A stretch of 64,000 nt of DNA from Leptotrichia wadei (GCF_007990445.1 NZ_AP019841.1:1798001-1862000); one strand, 5' to 3'. Counted from the first letter of the stretch, positions 25,522-35,790 are shown. The notes: generated by a model from the letters alone, not told the origin. A program made the numbers and translations.

Positions 25522-28500
25522 ATGAGCGCTAAATATTTGAAGATTAGGCCATCAGATGATTTTTTCAGGAAATACGGGATTAAAAATTTTGAGATTGAGT
25601 ATATTAATTTGTTTTCTAAAAAGAGAGAGATGGAGATATTTGTAAAGGTTCATGATTTTGCTGCACATGGGGAAATACAGGATTTAAGACAGATGATTTA
25701 TAGAAATTTTGAAGATGGGGTAAAGCTGAAAATTAAGCTAGATGTTAATCCTGAATTGATACGGAAGAATGTTGCTGGATTTGTAAAATTCATGATTGAG
25801 AATTATAGGGATGAAAGTAAGAGATACCAGTATATTTTTGCAACTTATGAAGTGGAAAATGTAGAAAATAATGTATTTGTGAAATTGCCATCTCGTCATT
25901 TGATAGAAGAGGCTCAAAAAACCAATGTAAAGGAAGAGCTGAAAAATAAGATTTGTGAATGTACTGATGATTTGATAAAAGTTGAATTTACAGATGGCGA
26001 GTTTAAGGAAATCAAGGAAAAATTGAAGGCTCAAAGTGAATTAAATTCGGTAAAGGCTAGCGAACTTCCTAAATATGAAAATACTGGGGTAAAGAATGGA
26101 AATGGGTATTCAAATGGAGGGAATTTTAATGGAAATAATAATGGGTATAGACGGAAAAAAATTCCTGATATGGATGCTGTGCCTTTTTCTATGCTTGATA
26201 TCTTGAACATTGGAGATAATGTTGCTTTGGAAGGGAAAGTATTTAATCTGGATATGAAAGAAACTAAAAACGGGAAACTTATGTGCGACTTTATGATTAC
26301 AGATTATACAAATTCAGTCAGCTGCAGAATTTTCTTTAATACAAGTGAAGATATTCAAGTAAAGCTTGGAGAATGGGTAAAAGTTACTGGAAGTTTTGAA
26401 TCAGACATGTATACTGGAGAAATGTATGTCAGAACACAAAAAGCTGAAGCTATTGACTCTAAAGATGTGAAAAGAGAAGATAATGCTCCTAAAAAAAGGA
26501 TAGAACTTCATGCACATACAAACATGAGTGAAATGAGCGGAGTTATGTCAATTAAGGATTATGCGAAAAGAGCAAAAGAATTTGGACATAGCGGGATTGC
26601 TGTGACAGATTACGGGGTAGTTCATTCTTTTCCCTTTGCATTTAAGGAGGCAAATGAGGATTTTAAGGTTATTTTGGGGATAGAGGCTTATATGGTTGAT
26701 GATGAGCAGGACTTGATTACGAATCCTAAGGATAAAATGATTGAAGATGAAATTTATGTTGTATTCGATATTGAAACAACTGGATTTGATCCATTTAATG
26801 ATAAGATAATTGAGATTGGGGCTGTAAAAATGCGTGGAAAGGAAATTATCGGGGAATTTTCTGAATTTGTAAATCCTGAAATTCCAATTCCGCCAAAAAT
26901 AACAAAACTTACAACAATTACTGATGAAATGGTCGCAAATGCTGAAAAAATAGAAACTGTACTGCCAAAATTTCTAGAATTTTGTGCTAATACAACGGTA
27001 GTTGCCCACAATGCAAAATTTGACGTGGGATTTATAAAGCAAAAAACTATTGATCAAGGGCTTGAATATTCTCCAAGTGTAATTGATACGTTGCCTTTGG
27101 CTAGAACGCTGCTTCCAGAATTGAATAAATATGGACTTGCCAGTCTGGTAGACTATTTTGAGATTACGCTTGAGACACACCATAGGGCTGTTGATGATGC
27201 GAAGGCGACTGCAGAAGTTTTTCAGAAATTTTTATATATGATTTTAAGTAAAGGGCTTATGAAACTAACTGAAATTAATACAGAACTGCAGCCAAATATT
27301 CAAAATTCTGAAACATTGAATACAATGATTTTAGTAAAAAATCAGGCTGGGCTTCGTGACCTGTACGAACTCGTATCACGTTCAAATATAGAATTTTTTG
27401 GAATGCGTAGACCTAGAATTCCCAAGACTCTGTTAAACAGCATGAGAGAAAATCTGTTAATAGCAAGTTCTGCTTCGGCTTCTGAAAGAAATAGAGGTGA
27501 ACTTGTAAATCTTTATCTACGTGGAGCAGAAAAAACTGACATTGAAGAAAAAGCAAGATTTTATGACTATATCGAGATTCAGCCACATACAAATTATGCC
27601 GACATGGTGGAAAGAACAAATAAAGAAATTGAAAACTACGATATAGTCAAGGAAATGAACAAATATTTTTACGAACTTGGAAAAATCCAGAATAAAATTG
27701 TTGTTGCAACAGGGGATGCACAATATCTTGAAGAACGGGAAGCAATTAACAGGAATGTCCTGCTTTTGGGAAGCGGGACAATGTGGAAAACTAAAATTTC
27801 AGAAGGAGTCAGGGAATATGAATTTTTTGACAGAAAACTGCATTTTAAAACTACTGAAGAAATGCTAAAAGCCTTTGACTATCTGGGTGAAGATGCCGCT
27901 ATGGAAGTTGTTGTGGAGAATACTCATAAAATTAGCGATATGATTGAGCAGGTAAGACCAGTTCCAACTGGATTCTATCCGCCAAAAATTGATGGAGCTG
28001 AAGAAGAAGTAAGGGAAATGACTTATAAAAGACTTAAAGAGCTTTACGGAGAAGATATTGATGAAAGCCTGAAGGAAAGAGTGGAAAAGGAGCTTAATTC
28101 AATTATTCAAAACGGATTTGCCGTACTTTATCTAATTGCACAAAAACTTGTGCATAAATCGGTAGATGCAGGTTATCTTGTAGGTTCACGTGGTTCAGTC
28201 GGTTCTTCAATTGTCGCCTATCTTATGGGAATTACCGAAGTAAACGGACTTTATCCACATTATAGATGCCCAAACTGTAAGCATACTGAGTTTATGAATG
28301 AAGAAGGAAGCGGAGTTGACTATCCTGATAAAAATTGTCCAAAATGTGGTACAAAATACATAAAAGATGGGCATGCTATTCCATTTGAAGTATTCATGGG
28401 ATTTAATGGAGATAAAGTGCCAGATATTGACTTGAACTTTTCTGGAGAATATCAAGGGGAAATTCATAAATATACGGAAGAGCTGTTTGGAAGCGACAAT

Positions 28501-29865
28501 GTCTTTCGTGCGGGAACGATTTCTACGCTTGCTGAAAAGAATGCTTTCGGATATGTGAAGAAATATCTTGAAGAAGTGGAAGGAACACCTGAAATAAAGG
28601 AAAGAAGAGCAGAAGTTATGAGAATTGCGAAAGGCTGTGAAGGTGCGAGAAAAACAACTGGACAGCATCCTGGTGGAATGATAGTCGTTCCAAAAGATAA
28701 GTCAATTTACGACTTTTGCCCAATCCAGCGGCCTGCCAACGATATGAAGTCAACTTCCAAGACAACTCACTTTGATTACCACGTAATGGATGAACAGCTT
28801 GTAAAACTGGATATACTGGGACACGACGATCCGACAACGCTTAGAATTTTACAGGATTTGACAGGTGTTGATATTTACACGATTCCGCTTGATGATAAGG
28901 AAGTAATGAGCTTATTCAGCGGTACAGAGGCACTTGGCGTAACTCCAGAAGAAATAGGATCTCCAACAGGTACATCGGGAATACCTGAATTTGGTACATC
29001 TTTCGTAAAACAAATGCTCGTTGACACAAAGCCAAAAACTTTTGCAGAATTAGTTAGAATTTCTGGGCTTTCACATGGAACAGATGTTTGGCTGAACAAT
29101 GCACAAGACTATGTAAAAAGCGGGATTGCAACCTTGAGCCAGATTATCACGGTGCGGGATGACATTATGAATAAATTGATTGATGATGGCTTGGATAAAT
29201 CATTGGCATTTTCTATAATGGAATTTGTCAGAAAAGGGCAGCCTACTAAAAATCCTGAAAAATGGAAGGAATTTTCTAAAAAAATGAAGGAGCATGGTGT
29301 AGAGCAATGGTACATTGATTCATGTGAAAAAATAAAATACATGTTCCCAAAAGGGCATGCTGTGGCTTATGTAATGATGGCAGTCAGAATCGCCTATTTT
29401 AAAGTCCACTATCCAATTGAATTTTATACGGCTTTCCTGAACAGAAAAGTTGGAGACTTTAAAATGACAGCAATGTTCAGGTCAATAGATGACTTAAAAA
29501 AAGCAAAAATGGAAATGGACAAAAAAGGGAATTTAAATGCAAAAGAAAAGCAGGAATTATTTTTATATGAAATATTAATTGAAATGCACTATCGTAAAAT
29601 TGAGCTGGAACAAATTGATATTTATAAATCAGAGGCAAAACTTTTCACAATACAGGATGGAAAAATAAGAATGCCGTTAATCGCAATGGACGGACTTGGA
29701 GATGCTGTTGCTGAAAATATCGTTTCTGAACGAAAAAAAGACAGTTTTTTATCAATTGAAGATTTGGTAAAACGTACAAAACTGAATAAGACAATTGTGG
29801 AACTAATGAAGGAATATGGATGTTTCCAAGGATTGTCAAATACGAATCAGCAAACATTATTTTAG
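25522..29865 (+). CDS. polC: DNA polymerase III alpha subunit, PolC type
   Basis: Replicative polymerase with built-in proofreading, 1447 residues. In order: N-terminal domain (1-190), a short Asn/Gly-rich linker near 195-210, OB domain (about 220-315), PHP domain (ELHAHTNMSEMSG) split by the DnaQ-like exonuclease with DIETTGFDPFNDK and HRAVDDAKATAEV (about 410-580), then the palm with YLVGSRGSVGSS, the zinc-finger cysteines CPNC...CPKCG, and the catalytic DKVPDIDLNFSGEYQ. PolC is typical of low-GC Firmicutes and Fusobacteria. It is not in an operon with its neighbours. Confidence 0.98.
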   Translation: MSAKYLKIRPSDDFFRKYGIKNFEIEYINLFSKKREMEIFVKVHDFAAHGEIQDLRQMIYRNFEDGVKLKIKLDVNPELIRKNVAGFVKFMIENYRDESKRYQYIFATYEVENVENNVFVKLPSRHLIEEAQKTNVKEELKNKICECTDDLIKVEFTDGEFKEIKEKLKAQSELNSVKASELPKYENTGVKNGNGYSNGGNFNGNNNGYRRKKIPDMDAVPFSMLDILNIGDNVALEGKVFNLDMKETKNGKLMCDFMITDYTNSVSCRIFFNTSEDIQVKLGEWVKVTGSFESDMYTGEMYVRTQKAEAIDSKDVKREDNAPKKRIELHAHTNMSEMSGVMSIKDYAKRAKEFGHSGIAVTDYGVVHSFPFAFKEANEDFKVILGIEAYMVDDEQDLITNPKDKMIEDEIYVVFDIETTGFDPFNDKIIEIGAVKMRGKEIIGEFSEFVNPEIPIPPKITKLTTITDEMVANAEKIETVLPKFLEFCANTTVVAHNAKFDVGFIKQKTIDQGLEYSPSVIDTLPLARTLLPELNKYGLASLVDYFEITLETHHRAVDDAKATAEVFQKFLYMILSKGLMKLTEINTELQPNIQNSETLNTMILVKNQAGLRDLYELVSRSNIEFFGMRRPRIPKTLLNSMRENLLIASSASASERNRGELVNLYLRGAEKTDIEEKARFYDYIEIQPHTNYADMVERTNKEIENYDIVKEMNKYFYELGKIQNKIVVATGDAQYLEEREAINRNVLLLGSGTMWKTKISEGVREYEFFDRKLHFKTTEEMLKAFDYLGEDAAMEVVVENTHKISDMIEQVRPVPTGFYPPKIDGAEEEVREMTYKRLKELYGEDIDESLKERVEKELNSIIQNGFAVLYLIAQKLVHKSVDAGYLVGSRGSVGSSIVAYLMGITEVNGLYPHYRCPNCKHTEFMNEEGSGVDYPDKNCPKCGTKYIKDGHAIPFEVFMGFNGDKVPDIDLNFSGEYQGEIHKYTEELFGSDNVFRAGTISTLAEKNAFGYVKKYLEEVEGTPEIKERRAEVMRIAKGCEGARKTTGQHPGGMIVVPKDKSIYDFCPIQRPANDMKSTSKTTHFDYHVMDEQLVKLDILGHDDPTTLRILQDLTGVDIYTIPLDDKEVMSLFSGTEALGVTPEEIGSPTGTSGIPEFGTSFVKQMLVDTKPKTFAELVRISGLSHGTDVWLNNAQDYVKSGIATLSQIITVRDDIMNKLIDDGLDKSLAFSIMEFVRKGQPTKNPEKWKEFSKKMKEHGVEQWYIDSCEKIKYMFPKGHAVAYVMMAVRIAYFKVHYPIEFYTAFLNRKVGDFKMTAMFRSIDDLKKAKMEMDKKGNLNAKEKQELFLYEILIEMHYRKIELEQIDIYKSEAKLFTIQDGKIRMPLIAMDGLGDAVAENIVSERKKDSFLSIEDLVKRTKLNKTIVELMKEYGCFQGLSNTNQQTLF

Positions 29866-29901
29866 GTTTTATTCAAAATGAAAATATTTAATAAATATTA
29901 A

Positions 29902-29930
29902 TTGACAATTACAAAAAGATATAATATCAT
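29902..29930 (+). promoter_or_regulatory. Promoter of fhs
   Basis: TTGACA (29902-29907), 17-base spacer, TATCAT (29925-29930). A TATAAT (29920-29925) overlaps it but is only 12 bases from the -35. It gives a leader of about 150 bases. Confidence 0.6.
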
Positions 29931-29937
29931 ATAACAA

Positions 29938-30053
29938 AAAAGGCATGATTAGTCTTTTAATAAAATTTTTGAAAGAAAGTTGAAAAGAACAAATTATAAA
30001 TGAATATCGGAAAAGTTTTCTAATTAGCAGTTTGCGGCTTTTTCGATTTTTAT
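29938..30053 (+). promoter_or_regulatory. Structured fhs leader ending in a terminator-like hairpin
   Basis: The leader starts with a hairpin AAAAGGC (29938-29944) with GTCTTTT (29952-29958). About 50 bases later a strong stem ATCGGAAAAG (30006-30015) with CTTTTTCGAT (30038-30047) runs into TTTTTAT, inside the leader and 32 bases before the fhs ATG. An intrinsic terminator between promoter and gene implies attenuation. I could not match it to the tetrahydrofolate riboswitch or another known class. Confidence 0.5.
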
Positions 30054-30084
30054 TAAATAATAGAGAATATAGGAGGTTTTAAAG

Positions 30085-31755
30085 ATGACAGATATTGAAA
30101 TCGCTCAAAATGCGAAATTGAAAAAGATTGGTGAAATTGCACAAAGTATTGGACTTACAGAGGATGATTATGAACCTTATGGAAAATACAAGGCTAAGGT
30201 TAGTTTGGACGTGCTGAAAAGAAATGCAGAGAAAAAAGATGGAAAGCTGATTTTGATGACTGCTGTTACTCCGACACCTCCAGGGGAAGGAAAATCAACT
30301 GTTACTGTTGGATTGACTCAAGCATTAAATAAACTTGGGTATAAATCAATTGCAGCGCTTAGAGAGCCGTCTTTAGGGCCTGTATTTGGAATGAAAGGTG
30401 GAGCTGCTGGTGGAGGAATGTCACAAGTTGTGCCAATGGAAGAAATAAACTTGCATTTTACAGGGGATATTCATGCAATTTCGGCTGCGCATAACTTAAT
30501 TTCTGCTTGTATTGACAATCATATACATTTTGGAAATGAACTTGATATTGATGTGAATAACATTACTTTTAAACGTGTTATTGATATGAACGACAGAAAT
30601 TTAAGAAGTATCGTTGTCGGACTTGGACCAAAAGTAAATGGCGTGCCTCGTGAAAACTCTTTTCAAATAACAGTTGCATCAGAAATTATGGCCATCTTCT
30701 GTCTTGCTAACTCAATTACTGACTTAAAGGAAAGAATCGGAGAAATAGTTTTTGCATATAACAGAAAAGGGGAAATGCTTAAAGTTAAACAGCTTAATAT
30801 TCAAGGGGCAGTTGCAGCATTGCTAAAAGATGCTATAAAGCCTAACCTAGTACAAACTTTGGAAAATACACCTGTATTTATTCACGGTGGGCCTTTTGCA
30901 AATATTGCACATGGATGTAATTCGCTATTAGCTACAAAAATGGCATTGAAATTGTCAGATTATGTTGTTACAGAAGCTGGATTTGCTGCCGATCTAGGAG
31001 CTGAAAAATTTTTGGATATAAAGGCCAGACTTGGAAATCTAGAGCCAAATGTTATTGTAATTGTTGCAACAGTTCGTGCATTAAAGCATCACGGCGGAGA
31101 CAAAGACTTGAAATCGGAAAATATTGAAACATTGACAAAAGGGCTTGTAAACCTTGAAAAACATATTGAAAGCATGCAAAAGTACAATTTGCCAGTTGTT
31201 GTGGCGATTAATAAGTTTATAACTGATACTGATGCTGAAATTCAAGTGATAAAAGATTTTTGTGCAAAAATGGATGTAGAAGTCGCTAACTGTGAAATTT
31301 GGGAAAAAGGTGGAGAAGGTGGTAAAGAGCTTGTAGAAAAAGTTCTAAATGCCATTGAAAAAAATGAAAAATCTGAGAAAAAATATACTCCACTTTACGA
31401 TTTGGACTTATCAATTCAAGAAAAAATTGAAAAAATTGCAAAAGAAATTTACGGAGCAGATGGAGTGGATTTTGCACCAAAAGCACTTAACAATATTAAA
31501 AAATACGTAGAAAACGGCTACGACAAATTGCCGGTATGTGTATCAAAAACACAGAAATCATTGTCAGATAACCCAAATCTATTGGGACGTCCTACAGGAT
31601 TTAAAATAACAATTAATGAAGTTAGATTATCAGCAGGAGCAGGTTTCCTAGTAGCAATGGCAGGAACAATCATCGATATGCCAGGATTACCTAGAAAGCC
31701 AGCGGCGGAGTTAATTGACATTGATGAAAATGGGGTAATTTCAGGATTATTTTAA
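30085..31755 (+). CDS. fhs: Formate--tetrahydrofolate ligase
   Basis: ATP-dependent synthesis of 10-formyl-tetrahydrofolate from formate, feeding purine synthesis and fMet. The 556 residues are full length. P-loop [16 protein letters not shown], then [18 protein letters not shown], and the folate/formate region [20 protein letters not shown]; the C-terminus [20 protein letters not shown] is invariant in the family. AGGAGG lies nine bases before the ATG. Upstream is an attenuator-like leader. Confidence 0.97.
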   Translation: MTDIEIAQNAKLKKIGEIAQSIGLTEDDYEPYGKYKAKVSLDVLKRNAEKKDGKLILMTAVTPTPPGEGKSTVTVGLTQALNKLGYKSIAALREPSLGPVFGMKGGAAGGGMSQVVPMEEINLHFTGDIHAISAAHNLISACIDNHIHFGNELDIDVNNITFKRVIDMNDRNLRSIVVGLGPKVNGVPRENSFQITVASEIMAIFCLANSITDLKERIGEIVFAYNRKGEMLKVKQLNIQGAVAALLKDAIKPNLVQTLENTPVFIHGGPFANIAHGCNSLLATKMALKLSDYVVTEAGFAADLGAEKFLDIKARLGNLEPNVIVIVATVRALKHHGGDKDLKSENIETLTKGLVNLEKHIESMQKYNLPVVVAINKFITDTDAEIQVIKDFCAKMDVEVANCEIWEKGGEGGKELVEKVLNAIEKNEKSEKKYTPLYDLDLSIQEKIEKIAKEIYGADGVDFAPKALNNIKKYVENGYDKLPVCVSKTQKSLSDNPNLLGRPTGFKITINEVRLSAGAGFLVAMAGTIIDMPGLPRKPAAELIDIDENGVISGLF

Positions 31756-31794
31756 ATTTAATATACAGATATAATAGAATGGAAGAACATAAAA

Positions 31795-32289
31795 ATGGAA
31801 AATAAAAAGGTAAAAATGCGAAGACGGGACAGAGAAATTACAGACAATGAAAAAATAAAAGAAATTATAAAAGCCTGTGACTGTTGCCGTCTTGGCTTAA
31901 ATGACAACGGAAAAGTCTACATTGTCCCACTAAATTTTGGCTTTACCGAAGAAAACGGAAACTATACATTTTACTTTCATGGTGCAAAGACAGGGAGAAA
32001 ACTTGATATAATAAAACAAAATAACTACGCAGGATTTGAATTTGACACAAATCACAAAATTTACACAAAAGGCGATAAAGCCTGTGATTACACTGCCAGA
32101 TTCCAAAGTATAATCGGAAATGGAAAAGTTGAGATTATTGAAGATTCACAGGAAAAAATGAAGGCGTTGCTGGAACTCATGAAGAAAAATACTGGAAAAT
32201 CTGACTGGGAATTTGATGAAAGAATGTTGAAGGCGGTTTGTGTGTTTAAACTTGTGGTTGAGGAGATGAGCTGTAAGGAGCATGAGTAG
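31795..32289 (+). CDS. Pyridoxamine 5'-phosphate oxidase-family flavoprotein (NimA-like)
   Basis: A 164-residue split-barrel flavin-binding protein. MRRRDREITDNEKIKEII and the CDCCRLGLNDNGKVYIVPLNFG-type strand pair match the NimA/PPOX-like group, with FYFHGAKTGRKLDIIK supplying the FMN phosphate contacts and EFDTNHKIY following. Relatives include 5-nitroimidazole resistance proteins, but most have unknown substrates. It starts 39 bases after fhs and may be read through from it. Confidence 0.8.
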   Translation: MENKKVKMRRRDREITDNEKIKEIIKACDCCRLGLNDNGKVYIVPLNFGFTEENGNYTFYFHGAKTGRKLDIIKQNNYAGFEFDTNHKIYTKGDKACDYTARFQSIIGNGKVEIIEDSQEKMKALLELMKKNTGKSDWEFDERMLKAVCVFKLVVEEMSCKEHE

Positions 32290-32323
32290 AGAAAAAACTA
32301 AAAAAAGGATGTGAGGAGGGAAG

Positions 32324-33445
32324 ATGTTAAAAAAATTCACAGTTCAAAATTTTAAAAATTTTGAAGATATTACATTGGACTTTGGAAATATCGGAAATTA
32401 TAATTTTAAAGAAAATGTAATAAAAAATAATATAATTTCTAAAATGTTGATATTAGGAAAAAATGGAAGCGGTAAATCAAACGTTGGGCTTGCAATTTTT
32501 GATATTATTAACCATTTAACAGATAAGCAAAAAAAATTAAAAGATTATGAAAACTATTTAAATTATAACTTATATGATAAAGATAATGCTTCTTTTAGTT
32601 ATATTTTTGAATTTGGAAAAGATAAAGTTCAATATGAATATAAAAAAATAGACAGTGAAACTGTAATAGAAGAAAAACTTTCTATTAATGATAAACTTTG
32701 TATTGAATACAATAAAGATAACAATATAATAGAAATAGAGATAGGCGAATATGTTAAAAATTTTGAAAATTTCAATAGAGATTTATCTGTTAATGAATTT
32801 GAAAAAATATCATTAGTAAAATACATTAAAGGAAATACCTCGATTATAAAAGAAAAGGCATTATATAAATTTTTTGATTTCATTGACAATATGTTATGGA
32901 TTCGTTCCTTGCAGGAAGGCAATACATATATGGGTTATAGTAATGGAAGTGAAAAAATATTAAAAGGAATAATAGATTTAAATAAAGTCAAAGAATTTGA
33001 GAAATTTTTAGAAGAAGCTGGAATAAAACAAAAATTAGTACAAAATGAGGATAGAATACTGATAGAGTTTAAGTCAGGAAAACAAGTGGATTTTTATAAA
33101 ATTGCTTCAAGTGGAACTAAAATTTTGGCATTGTTATTTTTTTGGATGGAAATTTCCATAAAAAACGTAAGTTTTTTATTTATAGATGAGTTTGATGCCT
33201 ATTTTCATTATTCATTATCAAAATTCATACTTGAAAAATTATTTTCAAATGACAATATAAAACAAGTAGCATTATCTTCACATGCGACAAGTTTGATAGA
33301 TAATGAAATTTTACGTCCAGACTGTTATTTTGTTTTAAACGATAAAGGTAAAATTAAACAATTTTCAGAAATTACTGATAAAAAAATAGAAGAATACCAT
33401 AATATAGAAAAAATGTATCGTACAGAGGTATTTGAATATGAGTAA
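32324..33445 (+). CDS. AAA15-type ATPase, likely sensor of a two-gene defence module
   Basis: A 373-residue SMC/ABC-like ATPase. FTVQNFKNFEDITLDF starts the first lobe, Walker A is LGKNGSGKSN (about 44-53), a helical insert with many acidic and lysine residues spans about 80-250, SSGTKILALLFF acts as the signature, Walker B is FLFIDEFDAYFH and the switch region is LSSHATSLI. This is the architecture of RloA/AbiLi and of AriA of PARIS. AGGAGG lies four to five bases before the ATG. It overlaps the next gene by eight bases, as expected for a paired system. Confidence 0.78.
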   Translation: MLKKFTVQNFKNFEDITLDFGNIGNYNFKENVIKNNIISKMLILGKNGSGKSNVGLAIFDIINHLTDKQKKLKDYENYLNYNLYDKDNASFSYIFEFGKDKVQYEYKKIDSETVIEEKLSINDKLCIEYNKDNNIIEIEIGEYVKNFENFNRDLSVNEFEKISLVKYIKGNTSIIKEKALYKFFDFIDNMLWIRSLQEGNTYMGYSNGSEKILKGIIDLNKVKEFEKFLEEAGIKQKLVQNEDRILIEFKSGKQVDFYKIASSGTKILALLFFWMEISIKNVSFLFIDEFDAYFHYSLSKFILEKLFSNDNIKQVALSSHATSLIDNEILRPDCYFVLNDKGKIKQFSEITDKKIEEYHNIEKMYRTEVFEYE

Positions 33446-34178
33446 AATTTTGATAATTACGGAAGGGAAAGATCCTGATAAAAAACTTATAGAACATATA
33501 GTAAAAGAATTTCAAATAAAAGGGGAAGTTATTTGGGCGAAAATTGGAACAATTTATGCTTTTTATAAAGATATTAAAGAAAAGTATGATGAAAATATGG
33601 ACGTTATCAAATATATAAAATACAAATATTCAGATAAAATCAGTAAAGAATTTAAAGCAAGCGAAATATCTTATGTATATTTATTTTTTGATTATGATTT
33701 ACATTCAAAATTAAATGAAGAATATGAAAATTTTGAAAAAATATATGATAGGATAAATGAAATATCGGAAATAAACAGTTTTTTTGAAAATGAAACTGAG
33801 AATGGTAAATTATATTTAAGTTTTCCAATGATAGAAGCATACCATAAACCTATTGGTTGCAATTATATTTATGAAAAAAATAACTTTGAAGAAAAGTTGG
33901 AGGATTTTAAGGTTTTTAAAAAGAAAATAAAAAATGAAACTGGAAACATGGGAATGACGGCTCTTAAATCACAATATAAGGAAATTATAAAATTTTATAT
34001 TAATAATTCAGAAAACATATTAGAAATGAAATTTAAAGATGTAGAAAAAAATAAAATATTGAAATTTCAAAATGAATTACTAAAAAGTAAAAATAAAGTA
34101 AAGATTTATCCATCAATACCAATATTTCTAAATGAATATTATAAAATTGAAAAATTACAGGAAAAACTAGAAATATAA
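33438..34178 (+). CDS. TOPRIM/RloB-like partner of the AAA15 ATPase
   Basis: A 246-residue protein. ILIITEGKDPDKKLIEHI near the start has the glutamate of a TOPRIM-like nuclease fold; YVYLFFDYDLHS supplies the DxD acidic pair; YLSFPMIEAYHKP resembles the conserved C-terminal region of RloB/AbiLii-type effectors. I start at ATG 33438, in the ATGAGTAA overlap with the ATPase stop, with GAGGT eight bases upstream. Such partners in AbiL and PARIS systems are toxic nucleases released by phage triggers. The subfamily here is not settled, so the exact activity is inferred. Confidence 0.6.
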   Translation: MSKILIITEGKDPDKKLIEHIVKEFQIKGEVIWAKIGTIYAFYKDIKEKYDENMDVIKYIKYKYSDKISKEFKASEISYVYLFFDYDLHSKLNEEYENFEKIYDRINEISEINSFFENETENGKLYLSFPMIEAYHKPIGCNYIYEKNNFEEKLEDFKVFKKKIKNETGNMGMTALKSQYKEIIKFYINNSENILEMKFKDVEKNKILKFQNELLKSKNKVKIYPSIPIFLNEYYKIEKLQEKLEI

Positions 34179-34208
34179 AATAAATTTTTTTAAAAGGAAA
34201 AATAAAAA

Positions 34209-35414
34209 ATGTCAGAAAATTACGATTTTGAAACACTTTTAAGCAGAAAAGGACAAGGTTCATTTAAATGGGAAGCAATGTACAGAGAAGTTCCTAATTT
34301 ATCAGATGATATTGTTCCGTTTTCTGTGGCGGATATGGAGTTAAAGATTGCTCCTGAGATAAGAGAAGGATTGAAAAAATATATTGATAAGGCGATTTTA
34401 GGTTATACTGGAGCGACTGACAAATATTATGAAGCGGTTATTTCGTGGATGAAGAGAAGACATAATTTTGAAGTGGAAAAAGATTGGATTGTTTGCACGG
34501 GTGGTGTAGTTGCGGCACTTTATACGAGTGTGAAGGCTTATTTACAAGAAGGTGAGGGTGTAATTATTTTTACGCCAGTGTATTATCCTTTTTATAATGC
34601 GATTAAATCTTCTAATAGAAAAATTGTCGATTGTGGATTGATTGAAACTGACGGATATTATGAAATTGATTTTGAGAAGTTTGAAGAGTTTGCAAAAGAT
34701 GAGAATAATAAAATGTTGATTTTGTGTAGTCCGCATAATCCAGTTGGAAGAGTTTGGAAAAGGGAAGAGCTTGAAAAGATAGGGAAAATTGCATTGGAGA
34801 ATAATTTAATAATTATTTCTGATGAGATTCATTGTGATATTTTGATGCCTGGATTTAAGCATACTGTTTTGCAGACTTTATCGGATGAATTGGCAGAGAT
34901 AACAGTTACTTGTACTGCACCTACTAAAAGTTTTAATTTGGCTGGAATTGGAGTTTCGAATATTATTATTAAAAATAAGAAATTGAGAAAACAGTTTGAG
35001 GCTCAAATGACGAAAGATGGTTCACATGTATTTGCAGCACTTGGATTTAAGGCTTGTGAGTTGGCGTATAATGAAGCAGAAGAATGGTTTAATCAGTTTT
35101 TGAAATTAGTGGATAAAAATCAAAAATTAGTAAAACAATTTTTTGAAGAAAAGTTTATTGGATTTAAAGCTCCATTAATTGAAGGAACTTATTTACAATG
35201 GCTTGATTTTAGGGATTTAGGATTGAAAGATGAAGAGTTAAAGGCATTTATGACAAAAAAGGCAAATGCGTTTTTTAATGAAGGATACATTTTTGGAAAA
35301 GCTGGTTCTGGATTTGAGAGAATTAATTTGGCGGTGCCTACGAGATATATTGAGGCAGTTTTAGAGAGAATTTATAATGCTGTTAAGGAAAAATATCCTA
35401 GATTTTGCAAGTAA
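34209..35414 (+). CDS. patB: PatB/MalY-family PLP C-S lyase
   Basis: Fold-type I aminotransferase-like enzyme of 401 residues. It starts NYDFETLLSRKGQGSFKWEAM, a PatB/MalY hallmark; PVYYPFYNAI, SPHNPVGRVW and ISDEIHCDI are cofactor motifs, and the Schiff-base lysine is in TAPTKSFNLAG. Members cleave cystathionine or other cysteine S-conjugates; in oral bacteria homologues release hydrogen sulfide from cysteine. Substrate choice is not evident. It lies 30 bases after the TOPRIM-like gene, yet looks like an unrelated metabolic neighbour. Confidence 0.88.
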   Translation: MSENYDFETLLSRKGQGSFKWEAMYREVPNLSDDIVPFSVADMELKIAPEIREGLKKYIDKAILGYTGATDKYYEAVISWMKRRHNFEVEKDWIVCTGGVVAALYTSVKAYLQEGEGVIIFTPVYYPFYNAIKSSNRKIVDCGLIETDGYYEIDFEKFEEFAKDENNKMLILCSPHNPVGRVWKREELEKIGKIALENNLIIISDEIHCDILMPGFKHTVLQTLSDELAEITVTCTAPTKSFNLAGIGVSNIIIKNKKLRKQFEAQMTKDGSHVFAALGFKACELAYNEAEEWFNQFLKLVDKNQKLVKQFFEEKFIGFKAPLIEGTYLQWLDFRDLGLKDEELKAFMTKKANAFFNEGYIFGKAGSGFERINLAVPTRYIEAVLERIYNAVKEKYPRFCK

Positions 35415-35519
35415 ATTTTACCAGCTTATTTTAGACAAAATTTGAATAAAGTATTAAATAATACCAGGAATATTATATCCTATTAAAAAAATAGAAAGCA
35501 TATTTTATTTATTTTCTGG

Positions 35520-35578
35520 CAAGGGATCAAGCTGCCTTGTTAAAGTAAAATTTATAATATTCCATTATTATAATGGAA
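35520..35578. terminator. Two small hairpins after patB
   Basis: CAAGG (35520-35524) with CCTTG (35535-35539), related in sequence to the dispersed repeat (GGATCAAG centre), then TTCCATTA-TTA-TAATGGAA (35560-35578). They lie 105-165 bases past the patB stop. Neither has a long T-run; weak terminator candidates. Confidence 0.35.
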
Positions 35579-35654
35579 AATGATACAAAATATTTATAAT
35601 TTTTGTATTTATTTTAAAAATGGTTTTATTATGAAGTTAAATTAATTTTATATA

Positions 35655-35769
35655 TTACTTTTTTATGAGAATTATGGTATAATATACGGGAAAAGTGAAT
35701 TGCTCATAACAAAATTTTAGGACTTTAAAAGTGCGAGTTTTTTTACACTTTATCTAATAAAAATTTTGG
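35655..35769 (+). promoter_or_regulatory. Promoter and structured leader of the L,D-transpeptidase pair
   Basis: TTACTT (35655-35660), 17-base spacer and an extended -10, TGGTATAAT, ending at 35683. The transcript then contains an outer stem CAAAATTTT (about 35710-35718) with AAAATTTTG (35760-35768) enclosing AAAGTG (35728-35733) with CACTTT (35746-35751) and a seven-T loop run. Promoter confidence is good; the function of the fold is unknown. The rest of 35415-35863 shows nothing further apart from a short frame. Confidence 0.55.
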
Positions 35770-35790
35770 AAAGGGATGGAAATATAAAAA

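Noticed and set aside
28207-28668. 153-codon minus-strand frame inside polC
   Set aside because: Shadow of the polymerase domain coding sequence, with no start signals.
30001-30084. Tetrahydrofolate riboswitch before fhs
   Set aside because: None of the conserved bases of the known class could be identified, so only an unassigned attenuator is reported.
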